6,710 nt of DNA from Dehalococcoidia bacterium. GTDB lineage: Bacteria; Chloroflexota; Dehalococcoidia; SAR202; UBA11138. The notes under the pieces are model-generated. The model had not been told where the DNA came from and made no database searches. It saw only the letters and a program-made list of their open reading frames with translations. A program made the position numbers and the translations under genes. Position 1 is the first letter of the stretch. Each line of letters opens with the position of its first letter. Below, in pieces: positions 1 through 6,710 of the stretch. The stretch is taken from the NCBI GenBank assembly GCA_012270625.1, contig JAAXHZ010000214.1, positions 1 through 6,710 of the forward strand, read 5' to 3'.

Positions 1-897
1 GACAACTTGTCGTTCGACGTGAAACGGGGCGAGATCGTCGGATTTCTCGGGCCCAACGGCTCGGGAAAGACGACGACCATGCGTATGTTGACGTCGTTCT
101 ACACCCCTGATTTGGGATCCATTACCATCAACGGCACCGACACCCAAGAGAGCGACATCGTTACGCGAGGGTCAATAGGCTACCTGCCTGAGAACAACCC
201 GCTGTACGAAGACATGCTGGTAGCTGAGTATCTCGACTTCGTCGCGGAGCTGCGCGGACTGCACGGCGCGGAGCGCAAGACTAACATGGACCTTACTGTC
301 GAAGAGACGGGAATCCAGGAGGTCTTCTACCGGCCGATACACGAACTCTCCAAGGGCTACCACCAGCGGGTCGGACTCGCCCAGGCGATCCTTCACAGGC
401 CGTCTATCCTTGTACTGGACGAACCGACCGAGGGCCTTGATCCCAACCAGCGAATCACAATTCGCGATCTCATCAGGCACCTCGGCGGCGAGCGCACAGT
501 GCTGCTCAGCACACACGTCATGCAGGAGGTCGAAAACACCTGCGAGCGTGTTTTGGTTATCAGGCGAGGGAAACTGGTGGCCAACAGTCCAGTTCAGGAC
601 CTGCTCCAGCAGACCCTGGAACTCCGAACGGTTCATCTCGAAGTCGCTGGCAACAACGTAGAAGCCGGGTTGGCGGAGGTCGAGGGGATCACTTCAGTAG
701 AAAGCATGGGCATAGAGTCCGGAAGGAAGCGCTACAGGCTATCGGTGTCGTCAGACGCCGATCCTCGGGGCGATATATTCGAGCTCGCCAAGTCCAAGAG
801 CTGGACCCTGTGGGAGCTGCACGAAGAGCGGCCCCGGCTGGAGGATGTGTTCCATCACCTGACCGCCGAAGGCGAGAGGTCCGGAGACGAGTCCTAG
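1..897 (+). CDS. GldA-like ABC transporter ATP-binding protein (5' end outside window)
   Basis: This is the nucleotide-binding subunit of an ABC-2 type transporter; it hydrolyses ATP at the inner face of the membrane to drive the permease encoded next. The reading frame is open to base 1, where it reads D-N-L-S-F-D-V, normally about 20 residues into such proteins, so the true start lies upstream and the TTG at base 7 is internal. Counting from that TTG, Walker A is GPNGSGKT (15-22), the Q-loop region is GYLPENNPLY (58-67), the signature is LSKGYHQR (114-121), Walker B is ILVLDE (134-139) followed by PTEGLDP, and the switch histidine is H170. GYLPE.NPLY with Glu in place of the usual Gln, together with LSKGY.QRVGLAQA, is typical of the GldA branch from what I know of that family. 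Residues after about 205 form the regulatory C-terminal domain common in ABC-2 ATPases. The stop is 4 bases before the permease start, so the two are surely cotranscribed. The substrate is unknown. Confidence 0.95.
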   Translation, partial: DNLSFDVKRGEIVGFLGPNGSGKTTTMRMLTSFYTPDLGSITINGTDTQESDIVTRGSIGYLPENNPLYEDMLVAEYLDFVAELRGLHGAERKTNMDLTVEETGIQEVFYRPIHELSKGYHQRVGLAQAILHRPSILVLDEPTEGLDPNQRITIRDLIRHLGGERTVLLSTHVMQEVENTCERVLVIRRGKLVANSPVQDLLQQTLELRTVHLEVAGNNVEAGLAEVEGITSVESMGIESGRKRYRLSVSSDADPRGDIFELAKSKSWTLWELHEERPRLEDVFHHLTAEGERSGDES

Positions 898-901
898 ACA
901 A

Positions 902-3223
902 ATGCGCTCACCGCTGTTCGCACTGGTCAAAAAGGACGTCAAGAGCTACTTTGATCAGCCCACCGCGTATATACTGATCGTCCCCTTCGTCGCGGTTCTC
1001 GCCTACGTCTTCTTCAGCCGTGCGCTGCTGACGGCCGAAGCTTCGCTGAGACCGATGTTTACCGTGGACTTTCAGATCGACAGCCCCTCTCTTCCCTGGC
1101 TGATGGCCATATTCGTTCCCGCCGCCACAATGCGGCTTCTGGCAGAGGAGAACCGAGACGGAACCTTGGAGCTCCTGCTCACACACCCGATCCGCGGCTG
1201 GATCGTGCTGCTCTCGAAGTTCCTCGCGGGGTTTATCTTCGTAGCCTTCGCTATTTTCGCCACGATCGGGATTCCGATCTCGGTTGCCACCGCCGGAAAC
1301 TTGGATATCGGAGCCGCGGTCGGACAGTATGTCAGCAGCCTGTTCCTGGCGGCAGCGTTTGTGTCAATCGGGCTCTTCACCTCCAGCCTGACTCGAAACC
1401 AGATCGTAGCTTTCATCCTCGGCCTTTCGCTCACGATGGTACTAATGGTCATGGGGTTGGACATAGTCGCGGTCACGCTGCCCCCGCGGCTGGCGTCCCT
1501 CCTGCAAGACCTCAGTCCGGTAACTCACTTCTCCAGCATCGCGCGCGGAGTCATCCATCTCAGGGACGTGCTCTACTTCGTCGCGCTGATCTCGACCTTC
1601 CTCAGCGCGACCTTCCTGGTCATCAGGGGGCGCACGCTCAGCCATGCGTCGGTCCAATACCGCAATCTGCAGCTCGGCACGGCAGGACTAATCGTCGTTA
1701 GCCTGCTCGTCGGGTGGTCGGGCAATTCCATCGGCGGTCGAATCGACCTGACCGAGGACAAGCTGTTTACGCTCAGCCCAGCCACGGCAGAGATCCTGGA
1801 AGGCTTGGACGACATCCTGACACTGGAGCTCTTCGAGTCCAGGGAGCCACCAGTGCAGGTGGCGATCACTGCCCGTGACGTCGGTGATTTCCTGGAGGAC
1901 TTTGCTGCGGGCTCCGGCGGGGACGTCAAACTGGTCAGGAGATTCCCCGCCGACGACGAGGACGAGGCGCGGAAGGCGCAGCTTGCGGGCGTTCCCCCCA
2001 TACAGTTCAACGTGCAGAGCCAAGGCGAGCTCCAGATCAAGACAGGCCATCTTGGTCTCGCAATGACCTATGTGGACAAAAGACAGGTCATTCCATACAT
2101 CACGAGCTTCGACGGCTTCGAGTACCAGTTAGCGTCTCTAGCTAACAGGATGCTCGAAGAGGATAAGAAGACAGTCGCCTTTCTGACCGGACACGGGGAG
2201 GCCGGTCCGTCCGCCGGATACCGGACATTCGCCGGTCTTCTTCTGGACTCCTACAAAGTAAGGGAGTTGGACGCCTCCGAAGATCCGAACATAGACCTGT
2301 CAGACGTGGACGTGCTAATTGTCGGCGGGCCAACCAGCTCGATTCCCGACGCGACGGCCAACGCGATACGGCAGTACCTGGTTGGGGGCGGGAAAGCGAT
2401 GGTGTTGGTGAACTCCGTAGTCGTTGACCAGAGCCGACTGATCGCGAACCGAAACCGCAACAGCTTTGGATACCTGCCCGAGGAGTTCGGTGTGATCGTC
2501 GAGGACGACCTGGTCTTCGACCTCCAGTCAAACGAAACGCTGTCGTTCAATACCGGAGTGGGCAGCGTGTTCCTGCCCTACCCTTTCTGGATGCGAGTCC
2601 CTGTTATCGACAGGAAAGTCGCAGGCGACGTGGGATCGGTTCTGCTGCCATGGGCGAGCTCGATTGGAATAGTGGAGTCCGAACGTGGCCGCATCGAGGT
2701 TGTGCCTCTACTCGAGACGACGGAGTTCGCGGCGATCGACTTCAACTACGGAGACGTGCGCCCCAACTCTCCCGTCTTCGAGCAAGTCACGCGAGGCAAT
2801 TTCGTACAGGCGTTGATGGGTGCCGCTGTCGCACAGCGGGACGCTCCCGACAACCAGGACGCTTACCGTCTGGTCGTGCTGGGAGACTCCGAGTGGCTTA
2901 CGGACGGAGTTCTACCCAGAGCGCAGGAGAACATTGCGCTGGGGCTCAACCTGGTTGACTGGCTCGCCCAGGAGGACACGCTCGCTGCGGTGCGTTCCAA
3001 GGTAGTGACATCGCGTGACTTGCTGTTCACGTCGGCAACCCACAAGAACGTGGCACAGTGGGCAAACGTTGCCGGAGTGCCGCTGCTGATTGTGGTAGTC
3101 GGACTGATCAGCTCCTTCCGAAGGAGGAGATTCGGTTTCACCATGTACGGGCAGGCGAGGACAGGCGGATTTGGTTTCAGGCTACGGCGACGGGGTGAGC
3201 AGAGCCGGGAGGGCGAAGAATGA
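902..3223 (+). CDS. Fused ABC-2 permease (GldF-like) and GldG-like auxiliary protein
   Basis: This 773-residue membrane protein joins two parts that are separate genes, gldF and gldG, in gliding Bacteroidetes. Residues 1-245 are an ABC-2 permease with about six hydrophobic segments (near 21-40, 66-80, 104-130, 141-162, 167-191 and 222-242). The permease landmark EENRDGTLELLLTHPI lies at 82-97 after segment 2. A seventh segment at 257-274 leads to a large, probably extracytoplasmic region (275-719). Its GldG-type landmarks are DLTEDKLFTLSPAT (282-295), VAFLTGHGE (425-433), DVLIVGGP (470-477) and VVLGDSEWLTD (658-668). An eighth segment (about 720-738) returns to a basic cytoplasmic tail rich in Arg. 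The start is ATG, 4 bases after the ATPase stop, with only a distant GGAG at 883-886, so translation may be coupled. The 3' end overlaps the next gene by ATGA. The domain assignment is solid; the transported substrate is unknown, and gliding should not be assumed, since such cassettes occur in non-gliding bacteria. Confidence 0.93.
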   Translation: MRSPLFALVKKDVKSYFDQPTAYILIVPFVAVLAYVFFSRALLTAEASLRPMFTVDFQIDSPSLPWLMAIFVPAATMRLLAEENRDGTLELLLTHPIRGWIVLLSKFLAGFIFVAFAIFATIGIPISVATAGNLDIGAAVGQYVSSLFLAAAFVSIGLFTSSLTRNQIVAFILGLSLTMVLMVMGLDIVAVTLPPRLASLLQDLSPVTHFSSIARGVIHLRDVLYFVALISTFLSATFLVIRGRTLSHASVQYRNLQLGTAGLIVVSLLVGWSGNSIGGRIDLTEDKLFTLSPATAEILEGLDDILTLELFESREPPVQVAITARDVGDFLEDFAAGSGGDVKLVRRFPADDEDEARKAQLAGVPPIQFNVQSQGELQIKTGHLGLAMTYVDKRQVIPYITSFDGFEYQLASLANRMLEEDKKTVAFLTGHGEAGPSAGYRTFAGLLLDSYKVRELDASEDPNIDLSDVDVLIVGGPTSSIPDATANAIRQYLVGGGKAMVLVNSVVVDQSRLIANRNRNSFGYLPEEFGVIVEDDLVFDLQSNETLSFNTGVGSVFLPYPFWMRVPVIDRKVAGDVGSVLLPWASSIGIVESERGRIEVVPLLETTEFAAIDFNYGDVRPNSPVFEQVTRGNFVQALMGAAVAQRDAPDNQDAYRLVVLGDSEWLTDGVLPRAQENIALGLNLVDWLAQEDTLAAVRSKVVTSRDLLFTSATHKNVAQWANVAGVPLLIVVVGLISSFRRRRFGFTMYGQARTGGFGFRLRRRGEQSREGEE
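3207..3213 (+). promoter_or_regulatory. Strong ribosome binding site for the DUF4340 gene
   Basis: GGGAGGG contains a perfect GGAGG (3208-3212), 7 bases before the ATG at 3220. It lies inside the end of the permease/GldG gene and fixes the start of the downstream gene, which overlaps that stop codon by ATGA. Confidence 0.7.
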
Positions 3224-4179
3224 AGAGCAGACAGCTCGGCTTCGTCCTGATGGCGCTGATTGCGGTGGGTGTCGCGGGCCTGATTTTCCGGGTATTTGCT
3301 GCCGGCTCAGATGAAATCGTCCTGGAAGGGCTGATCCAGGTATCGCAGCAGGCCAGCGACCGTGTGCTGGTTGCTGGAGGCGACAAGCAGACCGAGTTGG
3401 TCAGGCTAGGCGACGCGGAGCAGGCATCTTGGTTCGTAGATGACCAGCCAGTGTTCATACCGAGGCTCGAGCAGTTCTGGCAGGCTGTGGACGACCTGTA
3501 CAGCGCGCAGCTGGTCTCAGTAAACCCGACCAATCATCCCAGGCTCGGCGTGGTTGATGGCGAGGCCATCGAGGTGTCTTTTTTCATAGGCGGAAGGTCC
3601 CTTCAGGAGAAGTTCATCGTCGGCGAGTGGAAGCCTGACGTCCGGCTGTGTTACGTCAGGAGGTCCGGCCACGAGGAGACTTACGGAGTCCCTTGCCCCG
3701 CCGGCAATATATTCGATCCTGACCCAGACAGATGGAAGAATCCCGTCGTGACCTCCATCCCGCCCAATGAGATCAGGGAGATACAGTACACTTACCCCGA
3801 AGAGGCTTTTGTTCTTCGTCCTGACGATGAGGGCGAGTGGTCAGCCTACTCGGAAGACGGGTCTGAGAACGCAATAAATCCTTTCGCGCTGAATTCGATC
3901 ATCGGTACACTTCAGTTCGTCGTGGCCTCTGGATTTGCCGACGATGAGGAGGCAGACAAGCTCAACTTCGCAGTTCCGGATGCCATGGTCAGGGTCCTGA
4001 CCCACGATGACGCATCTACACCGTCAACGAGATTGCGGTTCCTGCGTCGGGATGATTTGAGCATGTACCTGTCCGTGCCGACAACCGGAACGGTTTATAT
4101 AGTGGACAACCAGGCGGTCGCCGGACTCCTGCTGCGCATGTCGGACATGATAGAAGGTCAGAGCAGCGACGGAGGCTGA
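3220..4179 (+). CDS. DUF4340 domain-containing membrane-anchored protein
   Basis: This is a 319-residue protein with one N-terminal membrane segment (about 7-28) after a short basic start (MKSRQ), so the rest probably lies outside the cytoplasmic membrane. I see no lipobox. The body fits DUF4340, a family of unknown function usually encoded directly after Gld-type ABC permease/GldG genes. Supporting stretches are LVSVNPTNHPRLGV (98-111), a hydrophobic strand plus KFIVGEW (131-137), the paired strands VRLCYVRR (141-148) and TYGVPCP (154-160), and a Trp-containing segment, DRWKNPVV (170-177), before a second repeat-like beta region. Its only two cysteines, C144 and C159, fall on adjacent predicted strands and could form a disulfide if the protein is exported. 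The start is well supported by a GGAGG and the ATGA overlap. It is likely an extracytoplasmic partner of the GldG domain; this is inferred from gene order, not from any visible active site. Confidence 0.87.
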   Translation: MKSRQLGFVLMALIAVGVAGLIFRVFAAGSDEIVLEGLIQVSQQASDRVLVAGGDKQTELVRLGDAEQASWFVDDQPVFIPRLEQFWQAVDDLYSAQLVSVNPTNHPRLGVVDGEAIEVSFFIGGRSLQEKFIVGEWKPDVRLCYVRRSGHEETYGVPCPAGNIFDPDPDRWKNPVVTSIPPNEIREIQYTYPEEAFVLRPDDEGEWSAYSEDGSENAINPFALNSIIGTLQFVVASGFADDEEADKLNFAVPDAMVRVLTHDDASTPSTRLRFLRRDDLSMYLSVPTTGTVYIVDNQAVAGLLLRMSDMIEGQSSDGG

Positions 4180-4198
4180 TACCGAGGCTTGTCGGTCG

Positions 4199-4855
4199 CT
4201 ATCCGCCGGTTTCGCGGTTCCCGGCCAGGTCTCCGCCAGCCACCTCACTAGCCACTCTACGCCGCTTCGCGTGACCCAGCACGGCATGACCGAACACGAC
4301 GAGAGCAAGTCCGCCCATCGCCAGGGCGGTGTCCAGATCGTCAGAGAAGTATCTCTGCGCCAGCAGGATGATGACAGTGTACCCGGCAAGAATGTTCAAT
4401 AGGGAGGAGTACGGCATCTTCTGCGCGATGAGCGCGACCGCAGCGGCAAACGTGACCCCAATGATGCCGTATTCGGGGAACACGGCAAGCGTCGCGCCGC
4501 CCAGAACCACCAGCCCATCGCCTCCTTTGAAGCCACTAAAGACGGAGTTCCATTGGCCAATTACCGCAAAGGCCGAAGGTACTACGATCCAATGACCCTC
4601 GATCCCAAGGAAATGCTGAGCGACAAAGACGGCTAAAATGCCCTTTGCCATGTCTCCGAGAAATACTATTACACCTGAGATCTTCCCCACGTTCTTCAGG
4701 ACGTTCGTGGAGCCGGCGAGCCCCGTCCCGGTGTTGAATATGTCGATTCCACGACGCCTGCTGACGCGGTCTGCCACCGGCAATGCGCCAATGAGATAGG
4801 CAATCCCAGCCGCGACAATCAATTGGACTATCTGCGGTGTTTCATAAGCAAGCAT
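4199..4855 (-). CDS. Divergent PlsY-family (glycerol-3-phosphate acyltransferase-like) membrane protein
   Basis: This is a hydrophobic protein of 218 residues, close to the usual PlsY length, with five to six likely membrane segments (near 8-26, 60-80, 89-108, 115-147, 152-168 and 177-193). True PlsY moves an acyl group from acyl-phosphate to glycerol-3-phosphate in the first step of phospholipid synthesis. The family outline is clear: YLIGALPVADRVSRRRGIDI (20-39), TGTGLAGSTNVLKNVGK (42-58) and GQWNSVFSGFKGGDG (100-114). Several usual motif residues differ, however. The Ser of GS.P is Ala, the Arg of DIR is Phe, SGN is TGL, GH is GQ, KGGKG is KGGDG, and the C-terminal H..NI.RL..G.E motif is not recognisable (HAKRRRVASEV). 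It may be a paralogue with altered substrate or no acyltransferase activity. The start is set at the ATG (4855), because GGGTGA (4862-4867) lies 6 bases upstream; a TTG one codon earlier is less well spaced. It is convergent with the ABC operon, 19 bases away. Confidence 0.85.
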   Translation of the reverse strand: MLAYETPQIVQLIVAAGIAYLIGALPVADRVSRRRGIDIFNTGTGLAGSTNVLKNVGKISGVIVFLGDMAKGILAVFVAQHFLGIEGHWIVVPSAFAVIGQWNSVFSGFKGGDGLVVLGGATLAVFPEYGIIGVTFAAAVALIAQKMPYSSLLNILAGYTVIILLAQRYFSDDLDTALAMGGLALVVFGHAVLGHAKRRRVASEVAGGDLAGNRETGG

Positions 4856-4880
4856 CAATGGTCACCCAGCCAGAGGGGTA

Positions 4881-4902
4881 TATCACGAGGCAATTGTATC
4901 AC
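4881..4902. repeat. Pair of TATCAC direct repeats in the divergent intergenic region
   Basis: TATCAC occurs at 4881-4886 and again at 4897-4902, 16 bases apart start to start, and the second copy overlaps the extended -10 element of the minus-strand gene. A regulator bound here could affect both divergent genes, but a six-base repeat may also be chance. No convincing promoter or ribosome binding site for the plus-strand gene was found elsewhere in the 90-base gap. Confidence 0.25.
4893..4901 (-). promoter_or_regulatory. Extended -10 promoter for the PlsY-family gene
   Basis: Read on the minus strand, the sequence is TGATACAAT. This is a TGN extension followed by TACAAT, which matches five of six bases of the TATAAT consensus. 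It lies 37 bases upstream of the ATG at 4855, giving a short leader of about 30 bases. The best -35 candidate at 17-base spacing is TGTTCA, with only three matches, so the extended -10 would have to carry recognition. The assignment rests on consensus alone. Confidence 0.45.
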
Positions 4903-4945
4903 CCGCCCCGCCTGCTGAACATATCCAACTTATGGTAGCGATCAG

Positions 4946-5968
4946 ATGCCAGACAGCTTCTCCGAAATGAAATCTCCCAGCGACCTTGAGCGCTTCCAGC
5001 TTGGGGAAGCCCTCGGCGAGGGTGCGGACATGCAGGTATTCGCGGCCACTGATCTAGAGACTGGAGACGATTGCGTCGTCAAGAGGCCTCATCCATCCCT
5101 TATCTCTCGGAACATTCACGACGACGTGGAAAGAAGAGTGTCGCTCCAGGCGAGGTTAAGGTCCGGAGATGTCGGAATAGACAACCTGCCCAGGCTGTTG
5201 GCAGTCACCGCCCTGGATGACTTTGAATGGTACTTTGGAGACAACCTCAAGCACGCTTACAGCGTGCAGGTAGAGGAGCGTGCAACGGGGATTCCTCTCC
5301 TGGGAAGTGTCAGGGACCAGGTGCGCGGCCATTCGGTAGGTCTTCCGATTAACCTCTTTGCTCTGCAGCCTTCGACTGAGCACCTCCAAAGAAACATCGA
5401 AGACCCGTCGCTAGCGGTACTTCGAGTTATCGAACGATGCTTCGACCTGGGATTTCTCGCAGGAGACCTTGGGCCGAGAAACCTGTTCTACTCTCCTGCG
5501 ACCGGTGACGTTACGATAATCGACCTCGGATCGCTCAGGAGACCGGTGTCAGAGGGCCGTCGCGCGCGCGCGCTTGACCTCAATGACATTCTGTTCGAAT
5601 TCTTCCAGTTCTACACTACGCCGGACAGCCTGCCGACATCGCCTGAAGGATTCACACAGGCCCGGGAGCAGAGACACTCTGGCACCCTGGAGAGAATGGC
5701 GCTGTCGATGTCTGAGACCTACTCCACTGCCAGCGATGCCGGGCAGCGCAATGCGGCGGAAGCCATTCTGGAAAGCGTCTCCAAGCGCGCGTACCATTCA
5801 GTTGCCGACTTCCGTTCCGACTTCCAGACCTACCTCTTTGAGGCGGCGTCGAGACCTAGAAACGCTGCTACAGACGGAGCATGGTCCTCCGCTCTGGAGA
5901 GGCTTCGCGAAGCATACTGGGCTAAGTACCTGTTCGATGCAGACCTCGAACTCAGCCACTACAGTTGA
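4946..5968 (+). CDS. Protein-kinase-fold protein, probable Ser/Thr kinase-like phosphotransferase
   Basis: This is a 340-residue soluble protein with no signal peptide or membrane segment. The kinase-fold elements appear in order: a glycine-loop region LGEALGEGADMQVFAA (19-34), the ATP-binding Lys in CVVKRP (K46), a likely helix C Glu (E62), a catalytic loop LAGDLGPRNLF (171-181) with D174 and N179, and a metal-binding DLG in place of DFG (193-195). D211 in DLNDILFEFF may correspond to the helix F Asp. All four core catalytic residues are present, so ATP binding and phosphotransfer are plausible. Departures from standard kinases are Met in place of the third loop Gly, Ala-Gly in place of His-Arg before the catalytic Asp, and no visible APE motif. 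GDL.P.N also resembles aminoglycoside/choline kinase-type and RIO-type enzymes, so the substrate, protein or small molecule, is open. Residues after about 240 form a helical C-terminal part I do not recognise. The start ATG lacks a clear ribosome binding site; an in-frame ATG at 4967 is an alternative. Confidence 0.8.
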   Translation: MPDSFSEMKSPSDLERFQLGEALGEGADMQVFAATDLETGDDCVVKRPHPSLISRNIHDDVERRVSLQARLRSGDVGIDNLPRLLAVTALDDFEWYFGDNLKHAYSVQVEERATGIPLLGSVRDQVRGHSVGLPINLFALQPSTEHLQRNIEDPSLAVLRVIERCFDLGFLAGDLGPRNLFYSPATGDVTIIDLGSLRRPVSEGRRARALDLNDILFEFFQFYTTPDSLPTSPEGFTQAREQRHSGTLERMALSMSETYSTASDAGQRNAAEAILESVSKRAYHSVADFRSDFQTYLFEAASRPRNAATDGAWSSALERLREAYWAKYLFDADLELSHYS

Positions 5969-5996
5969 GCCGTGCGCGACGCGCTCCAGGAATGCC

Positions 5997-6710
5997 CTAG
6001 ATGAATATGTCCTCTGGGAGAAACGCTGAGACAGTGACGTTGGGCAGATCTACAATGTTGCTGATCTTCAGGTCAACCGCAACGGAGCAGATTACGTAGG
6101 CCTGCTCAGGCGTGTAACCACGCTCGACCAGAAGGTCGATCATCGCGAGCAGCGCGTTGCGCGCGGCCAGAGTGACGTCCTCTCCTTCCTGCGTACCGTC
6201 CTGTCGGAGGGGGTATCCAACTGTGGCAGTGAAGTTCCTGGGTACCGACGTCTGCGGAGGCAGGAAGTAGCCAGGGTGGGAAAACCGAGGAGTCACTATT
6301 CCACGACGCGCCGCCTCCCCCTTGTGCACGGTGAAACGAACCGAGACCGTCGCGCCCATCTCGATCGCCGTAATACACACCTCCCCGTCTCCCTGTGCGA
6401 AGTGACCGTCTCCTACGGAGAAAAGCCCGCCCTCCACGGCGACGGGTATGTACAGACGGGAACCTCGCGTGAGCTGCTTGACGTCCATGTTGCCCGCGTT
6501 CTCTCGCGGCGGGACCGTCCTCAATCCCTCTTCGGCAATCCGTCCACCCGGCACAGCGTCCTGAACGTCGGGAGGCTGTACATTCCCGCCGCGTTCGAGG
6601 AGATCGTTCTCACGGGCAGTCCATGCCTCCAGCTGCTCATGCGAAGGCGCCAGACCAGCGGTGCCCATGAACGATCCGTCAGGTACGCGGACACCGGGCA
6701 CCTGCTGAGA
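5997..6710 (-). CDS. Acetamidase/formamidase family protein (N-terminal part outside window)
   Basis: Members of this family hydrolyse formamide, acetamide or related short amides to ammonia and the acid in the cytoplasm. The frame is open to the right edge, so the start lies beyond base 6710; the GTG at 6701 is unlikely to be the start, because the frame continues upstream without a stop and the family is longer (roughly 300-450 residues). Family landmarks, numbered from that GTG, are SFMGTAGLAPS (10-20), the GNMD motif (70-73), and the core GGLFSVGDGHFAQGDGE (91-107) followed by TAIE (111-114). These carry the Asp, His and Glu residues expected around the active site. The C-terminal segment VAVDLKISNIVDLPN (208-222) and the ending LPEDIF also fit. 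No truncation or missing motif is seen in the part present. The gene is convergent with the kinase-like gene, 28 bases apart. The exact substrate cannot be read from the sequence. Confidence 0.9.
   Translation of the reverse strand, partial: SQQVPGVRVPDGSFMGTAGLAPSHEQLEAWTARENDLLERGGNVQPPDVQDAVPGGRIAEEGLRTVPPRENAGNMDVKQLTRGSRLYIPVAVEGGLFSVGDGHFAQGDGEVCITAIEMGATVSVRFTVHKGEAARRGIVTPRFSHPGYFLPPQTSVPRNFTATVGYPLRQDGTQEGEDVTLAARNALLAMIDLLVERGYTPEQAYVICSVAVDLKISNIVDLPNVTVSAFLPEDIFI

Noticed and set aside
7..9. TTG at base 7 as the start of the ATPase
   Set aside because: The frame is open to base 1 and the codons before it fit the family, which needs about 20 more residues upstream.
172..636. Long open frame on the minus strand inside the ATPase gene
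   Set aside because: It lies opposite a gene with every ABC motif intact, and its translation resembles no known family; it is a shadow of G+C-rich coding sequence.
1..4179. Reading the Gld-type operon as evidence of a gliding organism
   Set aside because: Related ATPase/permease/GldG/DUF4340 cassettes occur in non-gliding bacteria, and no other gliding gene is in the window.
4181..4196. Small hairpin ACCGA-GGCTTG-TCGGT between the DUF4340 and PlsY-family stops, considered as a terminator
   Set aside because: The stem is only 5 pairs with a 6-base loop and no T-run follows on either strand, so it cannot be told from chance.
5974..5984. GCGC-GAC-GCGC hairpin between the kinase-like gene and the acetamidase/formamidase gene
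   Set aside because: The stem is four pairs with a 3-base loop and no T-tract; too weak to call a terminator.
5574..6029. Plus-strand 151-codon open frame overlapping the end of the kinase-like gene
   Set aside because: It is in a shifted frame within the kinase-like gene and runs across the convergent stop region; its translation is low-complexity and Arg/Ser/Pro-rich, as expected for an out-of-frame shadow.

Overview
The window is a compact, protein-coding stretch of bacterial chromosome, fairly G+C-rich by eye, with gaps of 4-90 bases between genes. I see no RNA gene, transposon, CRISPR array or other sign of mobility. The gene set (a Gld-type ABC system with a fused permease/GldG protein plus DUF4340, a divergent PlsY homologue, a protein-kinase-like protein and an acetamidase/formamidase) and the protein style suggest an environmental bacterium, possibly Chloroflexota (SAR202/Dehalococcoidia-like). 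That assignment is a guess from gene content; no marker gene is present.

Layout. (1) Bases 1-4179, plus strand: a three-gene operon. It holds the 3' part of a GldA-like ABC ATPase, a 773-residue protein joining an ABC-2 permease to a GldG-like extracytoplasmic domain, and a membrane-anchored DUF4340 protein. The first two genes are 4 bases apart and the last two overlap by ATGA. (2) Bases 4199-4855, minus strand: a PlsY-family membrane protein convergent with the operon, in which several residues I expect in the catalytic motifs are replaced. (3) Bases 4856-4945: a divergent intergenic region with a good extended -10 promoter for the PlsY homologue. (4) Bases 4946-5968, plus strand: a kinase-fold protein that keeps the catalytic Lys, Asp, Asn and Asp but has an atypical glycine loop and catalytic-loop context. 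(5) Bases 5997-6710, minus strand: the C-terminal part of an acetamidase/formamidase, cut by the right edge.

How the genes work together. The first three products very probably form one membrane machine: the ATPase drives the permease half of the fusion, while the GldG domain and the DUF4340 protein sit outside the membrane. Its substrate is unknown. Nothing in the sequence links the other three genes to it or to each other; they are separate transcription units. I found no clear new defence or mobile system. The items most worth a second look are the PlsY homologue with degraded motifs and the unassigned kinase-like protein.
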